From NCBI GenBank assembly GCA_022496185.1, contig WTXG01000270.1:1-47431 (forward strand): DNA of 47,431 bases, in the 5' to 3' direction. The translations under genes were made by a program, and so were the position numbers. This document shows positions 11,146 through 22,037 of this stretch, one piece after another; within the stretch, counting starts at the first letter, position 1; every line of letters begins with the position of its first letter. This DNA is from Multifurca ochricompacta (taxonomy: Eukaryota > Basidiomycota > Agaricomycetes > Russulales > Russulaceae). The notes under the pieces were generated by a model. That model ran no database searches, was not told the DNA's origin, and saw only the letters and a program-made list of their open reading frames with translations.

Positions 11146-11852
11146 TGTCACAGCCAGGTCTCTGCTGTGTCAAGGGTCGTTCTGGTCAAGCCCCCTTCAA
11201 GATATGGAGTGCCTGCAAGGTCAAAACTGTCAAGGACAAGTTGGTTCAAGGATCAAGGTCAAGACTATCAAAGGTAAGTCAATTCAGGGTGTCAAAGTGA
11301 ACCACAGGGGGCCGCGGTCAGAGTTCAAGGCCCACACAAGATAAGAGGGGCGCGCGTGCAAGAGGCGAGTCGAAGCAGTGGCAATAAGCCCTGCTGGAGA
11401 TCTGGGGTGAAGGCTCCCTAAGTTGCAGCTTAGGGAGTTCAAGGGAATTCTGGGTGAAGCACAGTAAACCTGTATTAGATACAAGAGAACAGACTTAAAG
11501 TCTGTCTCTTCTAGTATGTCCTCCTTAAATACAAGTATTCTAGTGTCTTTGTAAGTAAAGGAGAATATTCAGTATAGTAAAGTAAATGTCCATGTAAATC
11601 TCCACTGGAGATTGAGGCAGGAAATGTAAGTGGGAGTTGCACCCACTCCAAAAGCGAATGAGTGTCAGTCCAAGTCAGTCTAAGAAGTCCGGAAATCAGA
11701 TAAGGAGAGATCATCAACTCCAGTCACATGACTCGGAGTAAGAGGACAATGAAGCAGAAGTCAAACGCGCGCGAGTTCGAAAAACGTCACAACTCCGTCA
11801 CAAATGCGTCACAAATGCGTCACGAACCGTTACATCGACAAAAAGCGTCACA
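11146..11852 (-). mobile_element. Solo LTR inside chromovirus 1
   Basis: A 707-bp insert begins TGTCACAG and ends GCGTCACA, with GGGCA duplicated at 11141-11145 and 11853-11857. The aligned stretch of chromovirus 2 is uninterrupted at this point. It is related to the solo LTR at 30813-31313: both contain ACAAGAGAACAGACTTA followed by GTCTGTCTC. Orientation is provisional, from a TATTTAAGG-like box read on the minus strand near 11535. The right end carries five CGTCAC motifs within about 70 bp. Confidence 0.8.
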
Positions 11853-13160
11853 GGGCATGGAACTCCGAGATAAGGGCCGGGGCGAAGATATTCCCGGCTG
11901 GCTCCCACGAACTGTCAGAGTCTGGGAATCCCTTCCACTTGACTAGGTAATGCATCTTGCGCCCTTGGCCTTTTCTCGTTGAGTCTAGAATGCGCTCCAC
12001 TTCCCATTCCGCTTCTCCATCGATAAGGTCAGGTGGGGGTCTTGGGAAGTTTTCCCCATGAAGGGACGTCTCCTTGTATGGTGTCAGAAGCTTGGCATGG
12101 AAGACGGGATGAATCTTCCATTTGGGCAGCAATCGCAGTTCATACGACACATCTGACAGCTTCCTTGTTATCTGGAAGGGGCCGTGACATCGGGGCACTA
12201 GTTTGGCTGAGGGGTGCGACGTGTGAATGTTTCTTCCCTCGAGCCAGACCCAGTCATTGGGCTGATAAGGTGTGAATGTGCTTGGCTGCGCGGCCAGGGC
12301 TTGCTGTGCTTTTGCCAGATTTTCATTGGCCGATTGCCGTAGATCTTCCCATTGGTGTATTCGTTGGGTTACTGAGGGGACATTCGTGGGCTTATCCGTC
12401 CATGTGGTGCACGGGGTCCAGCCCATGATAAGGGAGAAGGGGTAGCTTTTGTCGTCCCATTAGGCCATGAGTTGTGTGCAAATTCCGCAGTCGATAGCCA
12501 CTCCCCCAGTCATTTTGTCGTTCGTTACACCAGAACCGAAGATACTGCTCCAACCATTGGTTTGTCCGTTCAGATTGTCCGTCTGTCTGCGGATGGTAAG
12601 CTGTAGAGATGTTCTGTGTGATGCCCAATGCTCGACATAGGCTTTGGCAAATGTGGATGTGAATCGGGTGTCTCTGTCGGATATAATCTTTTTGGGGAGA
12701 CCATAGTGGCGATATACATGATCCAGGTATAGTCTTGCCACTCCTTCCGCTGTGATCGTCTCATTACAAGGTATGAACAGGGCCGCTTTGGAACAGTCAT
12801 GGTCAGTGATTGTGAGAATGGTGTCAAAGCCCAGTGATTCAGGTAGTTTGACGATGAAGTCCATTGCAATGGTTTGGAAAGGGGTTGACGATATGGGGGT
12901 AATGGGATATATTGGTGGGATTCTCGGGTGTGTATTTACTTTATTTGCTTGACATGCTGCACATCCTTGCACATAGTTTTCAACATCCTTTTTCATGTTG
13001 GGCCACCAGTAGTCGCGCTTGGCAAGGGCATAGGTGTTGGCGATACCAGGGTGCCAGCAGAGGGGAGGTCGTGGTGAAAATGGATCACCCCCCTCTTAAT
13101 GTTGTCGCCACCGGTGACAACGAGTGATCTCCGTCTTCCACCACAGGCCGTTTATTTCTT
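11853..13160 (-). pseudogene. Chromovirus 1 integrase and chromodomain
   Basis: Several frames together cover the integrase. They include the zinc-binding N-terminus (...MKKDVENYVQGCAACQANK), core aspartates in IAMDFIVKLP and IISDRDTRF, then, after a frameshift, [14 protein letters not shown] with the catalytic Glu. A C-terminal frame (12426 to about 11850) carries the GPFQITRKLS region followed by a chromodomain, EWEVERILDS...YLVKWKGF...SWEPAGNI, which in chromoviruses can steer integration to modified chromatin. Frame changes near 12470 and 12640 make it non-functional. The coding end is cut by the solo LTR at 11146-11852. Confidence 0.85.
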
Positions 13161-15296
13161 TCAAATTGTGCCATCGGCCCATGAGCGACATACTTCCTGG
13201 TTCATGTTCTGTGAAACTTGTGCCCACAGGTCCATATCATGGAGGCTGACAACGGCGGTCTTTGCAAACACTTCCTCAGGAAGAACAGTGACGTCGTTGT
13301 TGTCATCCTCTCCGGTATGCATGTCCGGCCTTCGTGACAATGCATCTGCTCTCGCATTTTGACTTCCTGCGATGTGTTTCAAGGTGAAGTTATACTCTTC
13401 AAGCTCCAGAACCTCTCGTGCTATGCGTCGGCTGATTTTATGGGGTTCCTTCCAGTACAGCAAATTGGAATGATCAGTGTAGATGACAGTTTTATGGGGG
13501 GTTCCTGCCAGGTAAGGCCGCCAGTGTCGCAATGCTTTGACAATGGCTAGAAGCTCTCTATCCCAGATATCATAATTTCGCTCTGCCGGTGAGAAGGTTT
13601 CAGAGTAATATGCCACTGGGTGAAGTGTCTGTGTGGCATCTCTTTGGTATAGTACTGCTCTGTTTGCAAAGTGAGAGGCGTCCACCTCCAGCTCAAAGGG
13701 GCGACTTAAGTCGGGTTGAATGAGTACTGGTTCTGAGCCGACGATATCTCTAATCTGCTCAAATGCTCGTTGTTGTGCGGCTTCCCATCGCCATGGTACA
13801 TCCTTCTTTAAGAGATCATTCAGTGGTCGTGCCACGCCTGAAAACCCTTTGACGAAGCGTCGGTAGAAGTTACAGAATCCGATGAATGATCGGACATCTT
13901 TGACACAGGTCGGTACAGGCCATTCTCGAATCCCTTGCACTTTGATGGGATCCATGCGCACTTGTCCTCCCTCTAGAATGACTCCCAGGTATTCGACGCT
14001 CCTTTGTTCGAAGGAGCATTTGGCTGGTTTGAGGTAGAGGTCGTGTTCATGTAGTATGTCTAGCACCTGGTGTACTCGTTCTCGGTGATGGCTTAGGTCG
14101 TCAGAGGTGGCTACCAGGATATCATCCATATAGACCACAACTTCGCCAGTAAGAATGAGGTCGCGGAATATATGGTTCATCATGGACTGAAACGTTGCTG
14201 GTGAATTCGTGAGGCCAAAGAACATTACATTCAGCTCGAACAACCCTTGATTCGTTTTGAACGCTGCCTTACACTGGTCGCCCTCCTTGATCCTGACATT
14301 ATTGTAACCCCATCGCACATCCATTTTGGAGAAGAGGGATTTATCCCTCATGGTGTCGATGAGTTCAGAAATCAGCGGTAGGGGATAGACATTCTTTACA
14401 GTGTACGCATTGATCTTTTGGTAGTCCTGGACAGGTCGCAGCTTGCCGTCCTTCTTTTTGATGAAGAAGAAGGGCGAGGCATACTGCGACTTGGATGGGC
14501 GAATGTATCCTTTGGCCAGATGTTCTTCCAGGAATTCTGTGAGTGCAGTTTGTTCGGACTGGGACAGTGGATAGATTTTACAGTCTATTGTGGCCAGGGT
14601 ATCGGGGAGAAGATCGATGGCATGATCCCATGGCCTCTCCGGTGGAAAGCGATGTGACTCTTCTTCGGAGAATACCTTCCAGTGTTGCTGGTAAACATCT
14701 GGTACTACATCGTGATAGGTCTTCTCGTTCTGTCCTTGTACTGCTTTCTGGGCTAGCTCCGATGCTTTGGTGACATAGCAATAGCCAGGATCCTCCTCTG
14801 TACGCACAGCCTTTGCTACTGGATGTCGGACTGCATAATCGTAGCCTATCAACATAATGATTGTTGGATATGAGTCCTTGTCCATCGTCGCGTCAGCCCA
14901 GTTTATCTTTGGTTCGAAGGCTGTGAGCCATGGATAGCCCAAGATGAGATCTTCGTCTCCTAGGTCGGTAATCAGGAAACGAATGGTCCTTGTTATTTCC
15001 CCAACCTGGACTTTTAGATCCGTGTAGTGGGTGATCTTGCCGGCACGGTTGGCCGTTCCATCAATGTTCCAGATATTCTTTTCCTGGGGAAGTGCCAGCC
15101 TTCCCAGGCCCATCGTTTTAATAAGTCGTGGGTGAATGAAATTGTCTGTGGCTCCAGAGTCCACTAATATATCTCGGTCGGCCGTCCTCTGTGTAGTTTC
15201 AAAATGAACTGGTATTTTTAATGACTTGAATCGACTAGCATACACAGAGGTGACATGGAGTGCTCGTGCCCAGGCCGATGGGTTCGAGCCTAACAA
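13161..15296 (-). pseudogene. Chromovirus 1 protease, reverse transcriptase and RNase H
   Basis: A 711-codon open frame begins near the protease. ILVDSGATDNFI is the aspartic protease active site. The RT spans YPLPLISELIDTM...FSKMDV...FGLTNSPATFQ...VVYMDDILVA, with the YMDD catalytic box. RNase H follows from FELEVDASHF through RELLAIVKAL to IYTDHSNLLYW. A linker with HIAGSQNARADALSR precedes a premature stop at 13161, where chromovirus 2 continues into integrase. The domain is well conserved, but the polyprotein is cut off from Gag and integrase, so the element cannot act alone. Confidence 0.9.
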
Positions 15297-16800
15297 AAAT
15301 CCTTCTTTGCAAATGCCTTTTCCACTAAGATGGCGCGCACTTCTTCACTTTCCATCATCATATTAGCCCATATATCCTGAGCTTTCTCCTCTTTCGATCG
15401 TTTGTCCACAGCAGGGGGTTGTTATGAATAGGGGCTTCAGTTGTGGTGGTTGCTGCCGCAACACGTACTCCCTTCTTGGGGCAATCCCGGGACATGTGTC
15501 CCAGTGCTCTACAGCGGAAACATCATCCTTCCTTCATCAGTGTCTGCCGCTCATCTTCTGTGAGCGCTGCCCGAGCTCGGGCGCGGTCTGCAGAGGTGTC
15601 CATAGCGTTTGGATCCCTCTGAGCATGCTGGGCAGGCTTCACTCCGAAAGCCGTTTTCCATTGGTCTCGCGTCTTTCCCTTCTTTGTATCAACTCCAAAA
15701 CGTGTTTGGAAGTCGAGGTAGTCCTGCTGTTGTCGTCGGGCGGCGTCGACCCAGCTATCCCAGTCATGGGGATGGTGAAATTGGATTATGTTTTTGACTA
15801 AAGGATTCGGTAACCCTTGGGAAAAGAGGTCCAACGTGGCCTCTTCATCTGTATCATAACCCGCCCTATTTGCGAGACTTCTGAACTTGGTGACATAAGC
15901 GTCCAACTCTCCCTTCTCCATTCTAAGGGACTTTAATTCTCGGGCTGCCTTCTGCTTGGCCTGCCCATCCGTGAAGGCATCTTTAAACCTTTCAGCGATG
16001 GTCTCCCAAAGACCTTCACTAGTGGTACGACGTCCACTCTCAACTTGTTCATTCAGCCATTCCAGCTGTTCCATGGTCCAGTCGTCAACAGCATCCCCCC
16101 GAATCAGGGAAAGGAACAGATTGGCTCGTTGAAATGGATTGACAATCTGTGGGACGTCATGGTTGAAGTTCTTAAAGGTCATGAACTCCAGCATGAATTT
16201 TTTGCTCTGTGAGCGATCCCCAGTGAATGTCTGGGGGAGCACTCCTGATAATCGTCCGGACGGGGGAGGAATGTTTGGCAGCGCTGCTGCCACTGGTGGT
16301 GGGACAGGGTCTGGAAGCTGGGCGGCAATGGTCGACATATTTTGGTAAAATGGGGTGATGGTGCTGGTGGATTGTATAGAGATCTGGGGAGTTGTCAAAG
16401 CAGGGGCTCTGATCGTGACAACTTCGGGTGCAACTGGGGCTGTAGACGACGCTAATACCAGTGCTTCTTCGCTTTGTTCTTCTACGTACTCCTCGGGTTC
16501 GGAGTCTGTGACAATGGCCGGAGGGTTTTCTCTCCACGGGCCTAGTCCAAATTCGGGTGGGGCAGGTCCTGTAGTGACCCAAGAGTGTCGGCTGTCCGAG
16601 TATCGGATGCGATACCAAACTCTCTTTTCGTCATCGTATTCTACCGGTTGGTATCTTCCGTCGTGATAGACGTAGTATCCAAACTCGGACTCAAAGTCTT
16701 TCCAGGTGGCAGAGCCAAGTACTTGCTGTGAAAGATTATGCTCGTCCCTGCGTTCGATAAGTTCTTCCCGGAAGAGGGTCTGACTGCGGCTGGAAGCCAC
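15297..16800 (-). pseudogene. Chromovirus 1 gag with zinc knuckle
   Basis: A 425-codon open frame (16800-15523) covers a retrotransposon Gag: an N-terminal part with FGYYVYHDGRYQPVEYDDE, a Pro-rich linker, and a capsid-like region (TFTGDRSQSKKFMLEF...NPFQRANLFLSLIRGDAVDDW). It ends ...TLMKEG-stop. Immediately beyond the TGA comes a CX2CX4HX4C knuckle (CFRC...), itself broken by a small deletion near 15495. The frame begins with GTG, not ATG. No in-frame ATG lies between the LTR and this point, and the first internal Met is near residue 154 (NMSTIAAQL). Confidence 0.85.
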
Positions 16801-16819
16801 TGTGAGAGACTCAACTTGA

Positions 16820-17409
16820 TGTTACGTCCGGTGTGAGACGTTCTGCACGACTTGTGCGACAGCGTTGTTCGTATGTTCAGATAAGAGACCAATAAGATCT
16901 CTTGGAGTTCGAGTGGTCGAGTCAAAGTCAACGGGGCTGTTCCCGAGTGACAATGTTGAGCGGAAAGTGCCGAAAGCACTGAGATGATTGAGTCAGAGGT
17001 TCCAAGGGGAAGTCCGGAAGACAAACACCGATGTATTCAATAAGTCGAGTCTGAAGCTACAGTGTAGTCTACAGCGGGCTTATATACGTAATGAGGTGAG
17101 CGTCTATTGATAAGAGGTACGGAGTCAAGTGGGCCCGAATATACGAAAGCGGAGGGCGTAAAGCCTGGCTTCTGATAGGGTATTAAGTAAGTGTCCGGTC
17201 TTAGAGATAAGAAGATAAGTGATAAGGGAAGGCATAAACAAAGTGTAAACAGCGGTCATCATATGTAAGCAGCGGTCATGGGGAGGGGAGCAGGGCACGT
17301 GAGGGATCCCAGGATGGGGATGTAATCAAGAAGTGAAGGGTAGGTGGATGGGAAGGGTCCGCAGCAGGGAGAGTGAAGAAAAGTGGGGTACTAGGCCCTA
17401 GTCGTAACA
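16820..17409 (-). repeat. 5' LTR of chromovirus 1
   Basis: A 590-bp LTR, TGTTACGTCCGG...TCGTAACA, in the upstream position for this minus-strand element. It differs from the 3' LTR at three sites by my count (CCG/CCA, CGAG/CAAG, ATG/ACG), all transitions at CpG. TATATAAG on the minus strand near 17085 is the presumed promoter. The adjoining internal sequence (TCAAGTTGAGTC) has no TGG start expected of an ordinary tRNA primer site, so the priming mode is unclear. Confidence 0.95.
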
Positions 17410-19112
17410 AAAAGCTACATTGAAGAATGGGTCAATTACTGCAGTTTTTGAGAGGACTAACCTAAATAGAGTAACTTACTCATATCGGCAACATACCAAG
17501 ACAGAATCACGGTATGTCACCATCAATAGAGATCTGTGACCATACTGAGATTGTTCTTGGCTGTGGCAGCGCAGAGATCGTTCGATGGGTTTCAGAAAGC
17601 GTTTGACCCTTTAACATTGTCAAGGATCGAGGGTTTCAGTCACTGATGAAGACTGGGAGGCCTGAATGCTACATACCTTCACCTGAAACAGTGTCCCGCG
17701 ATGTCAAGAATGTCTTCGTTCGGTGTCGCCAGAGGATCGCAATGATGCTACAGGTGGGTAACAAGTCTGTGAATATGATATCTATATCAGAGCTGAAAAT
17801 GATGACTTACGCTTTACAGGAATACGATGGCACCTTGAACTTTGCGTTAGATGCATGGATGTCACCTAACCACAAAGCTTATATTGCTGTTACAGTCCAC
17901 TTTGAGTGGGATGGTGTCCCTGTTGCCATGCTTCTCGATCTCGTTGAGGTGGCCATGTCACATTCGGGATTGAACCTCGCTGCTGCATTTGCAAAGATTC
18001 TTGATGACTTTGATATTTCTGATAAGGTCAGTATCCAAACAAGTGATGAGGAATATAAACTTAACAGATTTCCATAGATCCTAAGCATCACTTGTGACAA
18101 TGCAACCAATAACAATAGAATGATTGATGAGCTGAAGTTCCTCCTCCCCCAATTCCCTGGCCCAGCAAGTCGAACACGTTGCTTCACACATATTATCAAT
18201 CTGATTGCCAAGACTGTCATTCGACAGTTTGATGTTCCACATGCGCGAGAGGGTGCGATCATTGATGAGGCAATGATCGCATTACACACACTAGCAGGAG
18301 ATCTTGATGTTGAGGACTTGTTGACCCAGGCAGATGGTTGTGATAATGATGATGATGATGATGATGACGATGGTGAAGGATGGGTGGATGAGCGCCAAGG
18401 GATGTTGGAGCTGGAGTTGGATGATCTTGATGGTGATGTACAACCAGTGTGAACAATGTTGGTGAAGGTGCATCCAGTTGGCGCTAATGCTGTAGATCTC
18501 TGACTAAGCACCCATGCTAGATCTGCAAGATAGTGTTCACGATCAAAAACTCATCAACGCTCATCCTCCCAAAATGGGTTTCCACTCTCAAAGACCTCAA
18601 TCTCAGTTGTCGTATGATGCCCCGGGACGTGTCCACCCAATGGAACTCGACGTATGACATGCTAGACTTTGCTGTGACATATTCTGAAGCACTGGACATT
18701 ATCACTGGTGACTGGGAGATGAAGCTGAGGCAGTACGAGATGGACGCGAATGAATGGGAGATAGCTCGTCAGCTGTGCCAGGTTCTAAAGGTGAGTTTTC
18801 ATACCTTGTTTGATTCTTTTACTCATTCTGTCCAGATCTTCAAAGATGCAACACTCTTTTTCTCTTGTGATGGCATTCCAAACATCACGATGGTCATTCC
18901 TGCCATGGACCGCATTGATGAGGTTCTTGCCACCAATGCACTCAATCCACAGTATCCTTTGTCTATTCAAGCTGCACTCACAATGGCAAAGAAAACCCTT
19001 AACTGGTACTACAGCAAAACTGATCTTTCTGAAGTTTATAGGATTGCTATGGGTATGTACTTGCATTGCTACAACATTACACATTCAGTCAATCATTTCC
19101 CTAGTTCTCCAC
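17410..19112 (+). pseudogene. hAT transposase, catalytic core
   Basis: Coding sequence resumes after the AAAAG duplication with SYIEEWVNYCSF. Introns are visible at 17754-17819 and 18027-18077. Core motifs are LDAWMSPNHKAYIAVTVHF, with the first catalytic Asp, and ILSITCDNATNNNRMIDEL, with the second. These are followed by RCFTHIINLIAKT, an Asp-rich insert encoded by GAT repeats near 18345, PRDVSTQWNSTYDML, and YYSKTDLSEVYRIAM. An intron runs from GTATGT near 19053 to TAG near 19104. Stops near 17450 and 17630 and a frame change near 18450-18530 disable it. Confidence 0.85.
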
Positions 19113-19702
19113 TGTTACAATCAGGGCCTAGTACCCTACTTTTCTTCACTCTCCCCAATGCGAACCCTTCCCTTCCACCCACCCTCCATTTCCTGATCAC
19201 GTCCCCCTCTTGGGATCCCTCACGTGCCCTACTCCCCTCCCCGTGACTGTTGTTAGGATATGTTGACATGTTGTTTACACTTGTCTATGCTTTCTCTTAT
19301 CTTTTATCTCTTTATCTTTAAGACCGGACATTTACTTAATCCCCTATCAGAAGCCAGGCTTTACGCCATCCGCTTTTGTCTATTTGGGCCCACATGACTC
19401 CGTGTTATCTTATCTTTAGACGCTCATTCGATTATGTATATAAGTCTGCTGTAACTACATTGTAGACCTCAGACTCGACTTATTGAATACATCGGTGCTT
19501 GTCTTCTGGACTTCCCTTTGAAAGCTTTGACTCGACCATCTCAGTACTTTCGGTACTCTCCACTCAACATCGTCTTAGGGTACAGCCTCTTTGACTTTGA
19601 CCTCTCACATACAAACTCCAAGAGGCCTTATTGGTCTCTTATCTGATCACGAACGAACGCTGTCACACAAGTCGTGTGGAACGTCCCGCACTGGACGTAA
19701 CA
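19113..19702 (+). mobile_element. Solo LTR of the chromovirus family, opposite orientation
   Basis: 590 bp, TGTTACAATC...GGACGTAACA, is the reverse complement type of the other family LTRs, with TATA (TATATAAG near 19438) on the plus strand. TCCAC is duplicated at 19108-19112 and 19703-19707. It lies in a transposase exon, just past an intron acceptor. It matches the 590-bp LTR length of chromovirus 1 but is more diverged, so it is an older insertion reduced to one LTR. Confidence 0.9.
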
Positions 19703-20153
19703 TCCACCCTCGACATAAACTAGAGTATTTCAGAAATGCTGGTTGGACAGAGGAGTGGATCAAAACATCACTGAAAATTGTTCAAGACCAATTTGAGGGC
19801 ACCTACAAAGCTGTTCCAGTAGACGAAGATAAAGAGATGTTTGAAGAAGTAAGTACTAATAATCTTACATTGTGATCCAAGTATTAACATTAACATTGAA
19901 TCCATAGCCCACAGAATTGCCCTCAAGGAACATCTTCGACAATCTCCCTGCACTTGCTGCACCCAAACCCTCAAATCTGCAAGACAAGTTGGAGCGCTTC
20001 CTCAGCACAGACCCTGAGTATGTAAAGGATGTTCTTGCTTGGTGGTATGAGCATCAACCCATGTACCTGTGGCTTTCTCGAATGGCAATGGATTATCTCA
20101 CAATACCAGGTAAGTAATGGAATTGTTATAAGGGTTTTTGAGTCTACTAATAC
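19703..20153 (+). pseudogene. hAT transposase, segment before the dimerisation domain
   Basis: The frame reads HPRHKLEYFRNAGWTEEWIKTSLKIV...VPVDEDKEMFEE, then an intron from GTAAGT (about 19850) to AG near 19909. The next exon gives FDNLPALAAPK and VLAWWYEHQPMYLWLSRMAMDYLTIP, the start of the conserved hAT C-terminal domain. A donor GTAAGT near 20110 begins the intron in which chromovirus 2 has landed. This segment appears open. Confidence 0.85.
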
Positions 20154-20732
20154 TGTTACACCCGGTGCGGGACGTTCCACACAACTTGTGTGACAGTGTG
20201 GTTCATGAGTTCAGATAAGAAACCAATAAGGCTTCTTGGAGTTCGAGTGGGACGAGTCAAAGTCAGAGGGGCACTCCCTAAGACAATGTTGAGTGGAAAA
20301 GTGCCGGAAGCACTTGAGACAACCTGAGTCAAAGATCCAAAGGGATGTCCAGAAGACAGGCACCGATGTATTCAATAAGTCGAGTCTGAGGCTTACAAGG
20401 TAGCTACAGCGGGCTTATATACGTAACTCAACGGGCATCTACGAGATAAGGATACGGAGTCAAGTGGGCCTGAATATATGGAAGCAGATGGCGTAAAGTC
20501 TAGCTTCTGATAGGGTATTAAGTAAATGTCCAGTCTTAACGATAAGGAGATAAGAATGCAAACATAGGTAAATGTCGGGTCAACATATACAAAGCAGATC
20601 ACAGGGATGGGAGCAGGGCATGTGACGGATCCCATGATGGGGACATGATTGAAAAGTGCAAAGTGGGTGGCAAGGAGGGGTCATCATTGGGCAGTAGAAA
20701 GAAAACGGGGACGGACGGCAGAGGTTGTAACA
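20154..20732 (-). repeat. 3' LTR of chromovirus 2
   Basis: 579 bp from TGTTACACCC to GGTTGTAACA. It pairs with 27023-27601. TATATAAG on the minus strand lies near 20417. Confidence 0.95.
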
Positions 20733-20746
20733 TCACCCCCTCTTCT
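20733..20746 (-). promoter_or_regulatory. Polypurine tract of chromovirus 2
   Basis: AGAAGAGGGGGTGA on the minus strand directly abuts the 3' LTR, as in chromovirus 1. Confidence 0.7.
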
Positions 20747-20763
20747 GGTTCTAGCAGACCCGG

Positions 20764-21194
20764 CTAGAAACGACTCGTACCGTCATCATCCTGTACCAAC
20801 TCCAAATAGTCATCAGCTACATTACAATTGTCCATGGTGTAATTCTCCTTGTCTGAGTCTTGGGGGCATTGGTGAGTACAGAGGAACCCGTAAGGGCCAC
20901 GTTGACCACACAGGTGGCACAGGTCATGGATGGGACAGTCCAGCTCGCAGTGTCCCGAGTTGTGGCGCAAGCACTTGCCACACCACCCGGATGGGTTGTT
21001 GATCGTTGGGGGACTCCTACTCGACGGAAAATGCAGAACCTGCTCCAATGCAAGTTGCTACGACAATGCCGGCACCACTTGCGATTGAGAGGACAGTTCC
21101 AGCTAATGTGATACTTACTGTCACAATGCCAGCACGTTTCTCCGCGAGGATTTTTGTGCAGACGTGGCATCTTGAATTGGTTCGGCAGCAACAC
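20764..21194 (-). pseudogene. Chromovirus 2 extra 3' frame B: zinc-knuckle protein
   Basis: This is the homologue of the intact frame at 9847-10242. The first two CX2CX4HX4C knuckles (CWHC..., CRHC...) are in one frame and the third and fourth (CGKC..., CHLC...) in another, because of a small indel near 21010. The acidic tail ending ...DDDGTSRF is kept. Amino-acid similarity to chromovirus 1 is high across all four clusters. The first ATG (21170) lies a few codons before the first knuckle, where chromovirus 1 also has Met. Confidence 0.7.
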
Positions 21195-21227
21195 CAGGGC
21201 AGCCCCTAATGATCGCGGTGGTAGAGG

Positions 21228-22033
21228 TCAGGCATAGGTGTCAGCGTACCTCTCAGTGATAGTCTGGTATGTGTCCCCTTTCTCCAGTCTCTTTCGAATC
21301 TCTACCAGCTCCTGCTCCACTTGGAACATCCCGTTGGTCAGCCGGGCCATCATCTTGGCGTGTTCTTTGTACTGTCGGTTGAGTGTATTGCGCAAGGTCA
21401 AGTTCTTCCGCAGTCTCATCACCTCAGCTTTGAGACACGGAAGTTGCATGTCACTCAACACCTCGTTGATGGCAAAGGCCTGAGAGTCTTCGGCAGCCAG
21501 ATGTCCCAGCTGTTCATCAGTCATCATGTGGTGGAGACGACCTGTATACCTTTCTTCCAAATAAACTGGGGCCCCATAAACAGGGCCATCTTTCTTCATA
21601 CATCCGGCAATGTCCATCCCTCCATTGGTGTAGAAGATATACTTGGCAATGGCGACAGTCCCATCACCCATAGTGATCTCCAGTGGGTAGTACATGGAGG
21701 AGTTTGGGTTATTGGTGAAGAAGGGGAATTCGGGACCTCGTCGTCCGACTCCATACCCACCAGGTCATTTGGATGCGGTTCTTCACAGTGCTCGAAGTCA
21801 TCATTGGGGTTGGGGGACTGGTTCTTGACCCGAGCTTCGGCAGCTTCGTAATCAATGGGTGAGGAAGGACGTGAGGAAGGGTGAGCGGAAGGGAAGTTTT
21901 CGATAGCTACAGTAGTAGCAGTGAAGGCATCGACGGCGGCGTTGGCGGCAATGAAAGACATAATAGACTGTATGGTGGTAGAATGTTGCTGCGGGAGCAT
22001 GTACTGGGGGAATTTGCTTGGGGTCTGGGTCAT
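21228..22033 (-). pseudogene. Chromovirus 2 extra 3' frame A
   Basis: Starts at ATG 22033, only four bases after the TAA (22040-22038) that ends the chromodomain frame. It encodes IQSIMSFIAANAAVDAF, an acidic stretch, YYPLEITMGDG...IFYTNGGMDIAGC, and a coiled-coil-like C-terminus ending ERYADTYA. A one-base frameshift near 21735 splits it; allowing for that, the protein would be about 268 aa. A TGA follows, then the same frame continues into frame B. Function unknown. Confidence 0.7.
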
Positions 22034-22037
22034 CCTT

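Larger units (their letters stand above)
8108..17409 (-). mobile_element. Chromovirus 1: full-length Ty3/gypsy chromodomain retrotransposon
   Basis: The element is flanked by the 5-bp duplication AAAAG (8103-8107 and 17410-17414) inside a hAT transposase exon. It has 590-bp LTRs, TGTTACG...CGTAACA. In sense (minus) direction it holds gag, protease-reverse transcriptase-RNase H, integrase, chromodomain and two further 3' frames. Without its two nested solo LTRs it is about 7.47 kb, close to chromovirus 2 (7.45 kb). I counted only three differences between its LTRs, so it inserted recently, yet its genes carry several nonsense and frameshift lesions. Domain order and chromodomain place it among the chromoviruses (Metaviridae). 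Confidence 0.95.
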
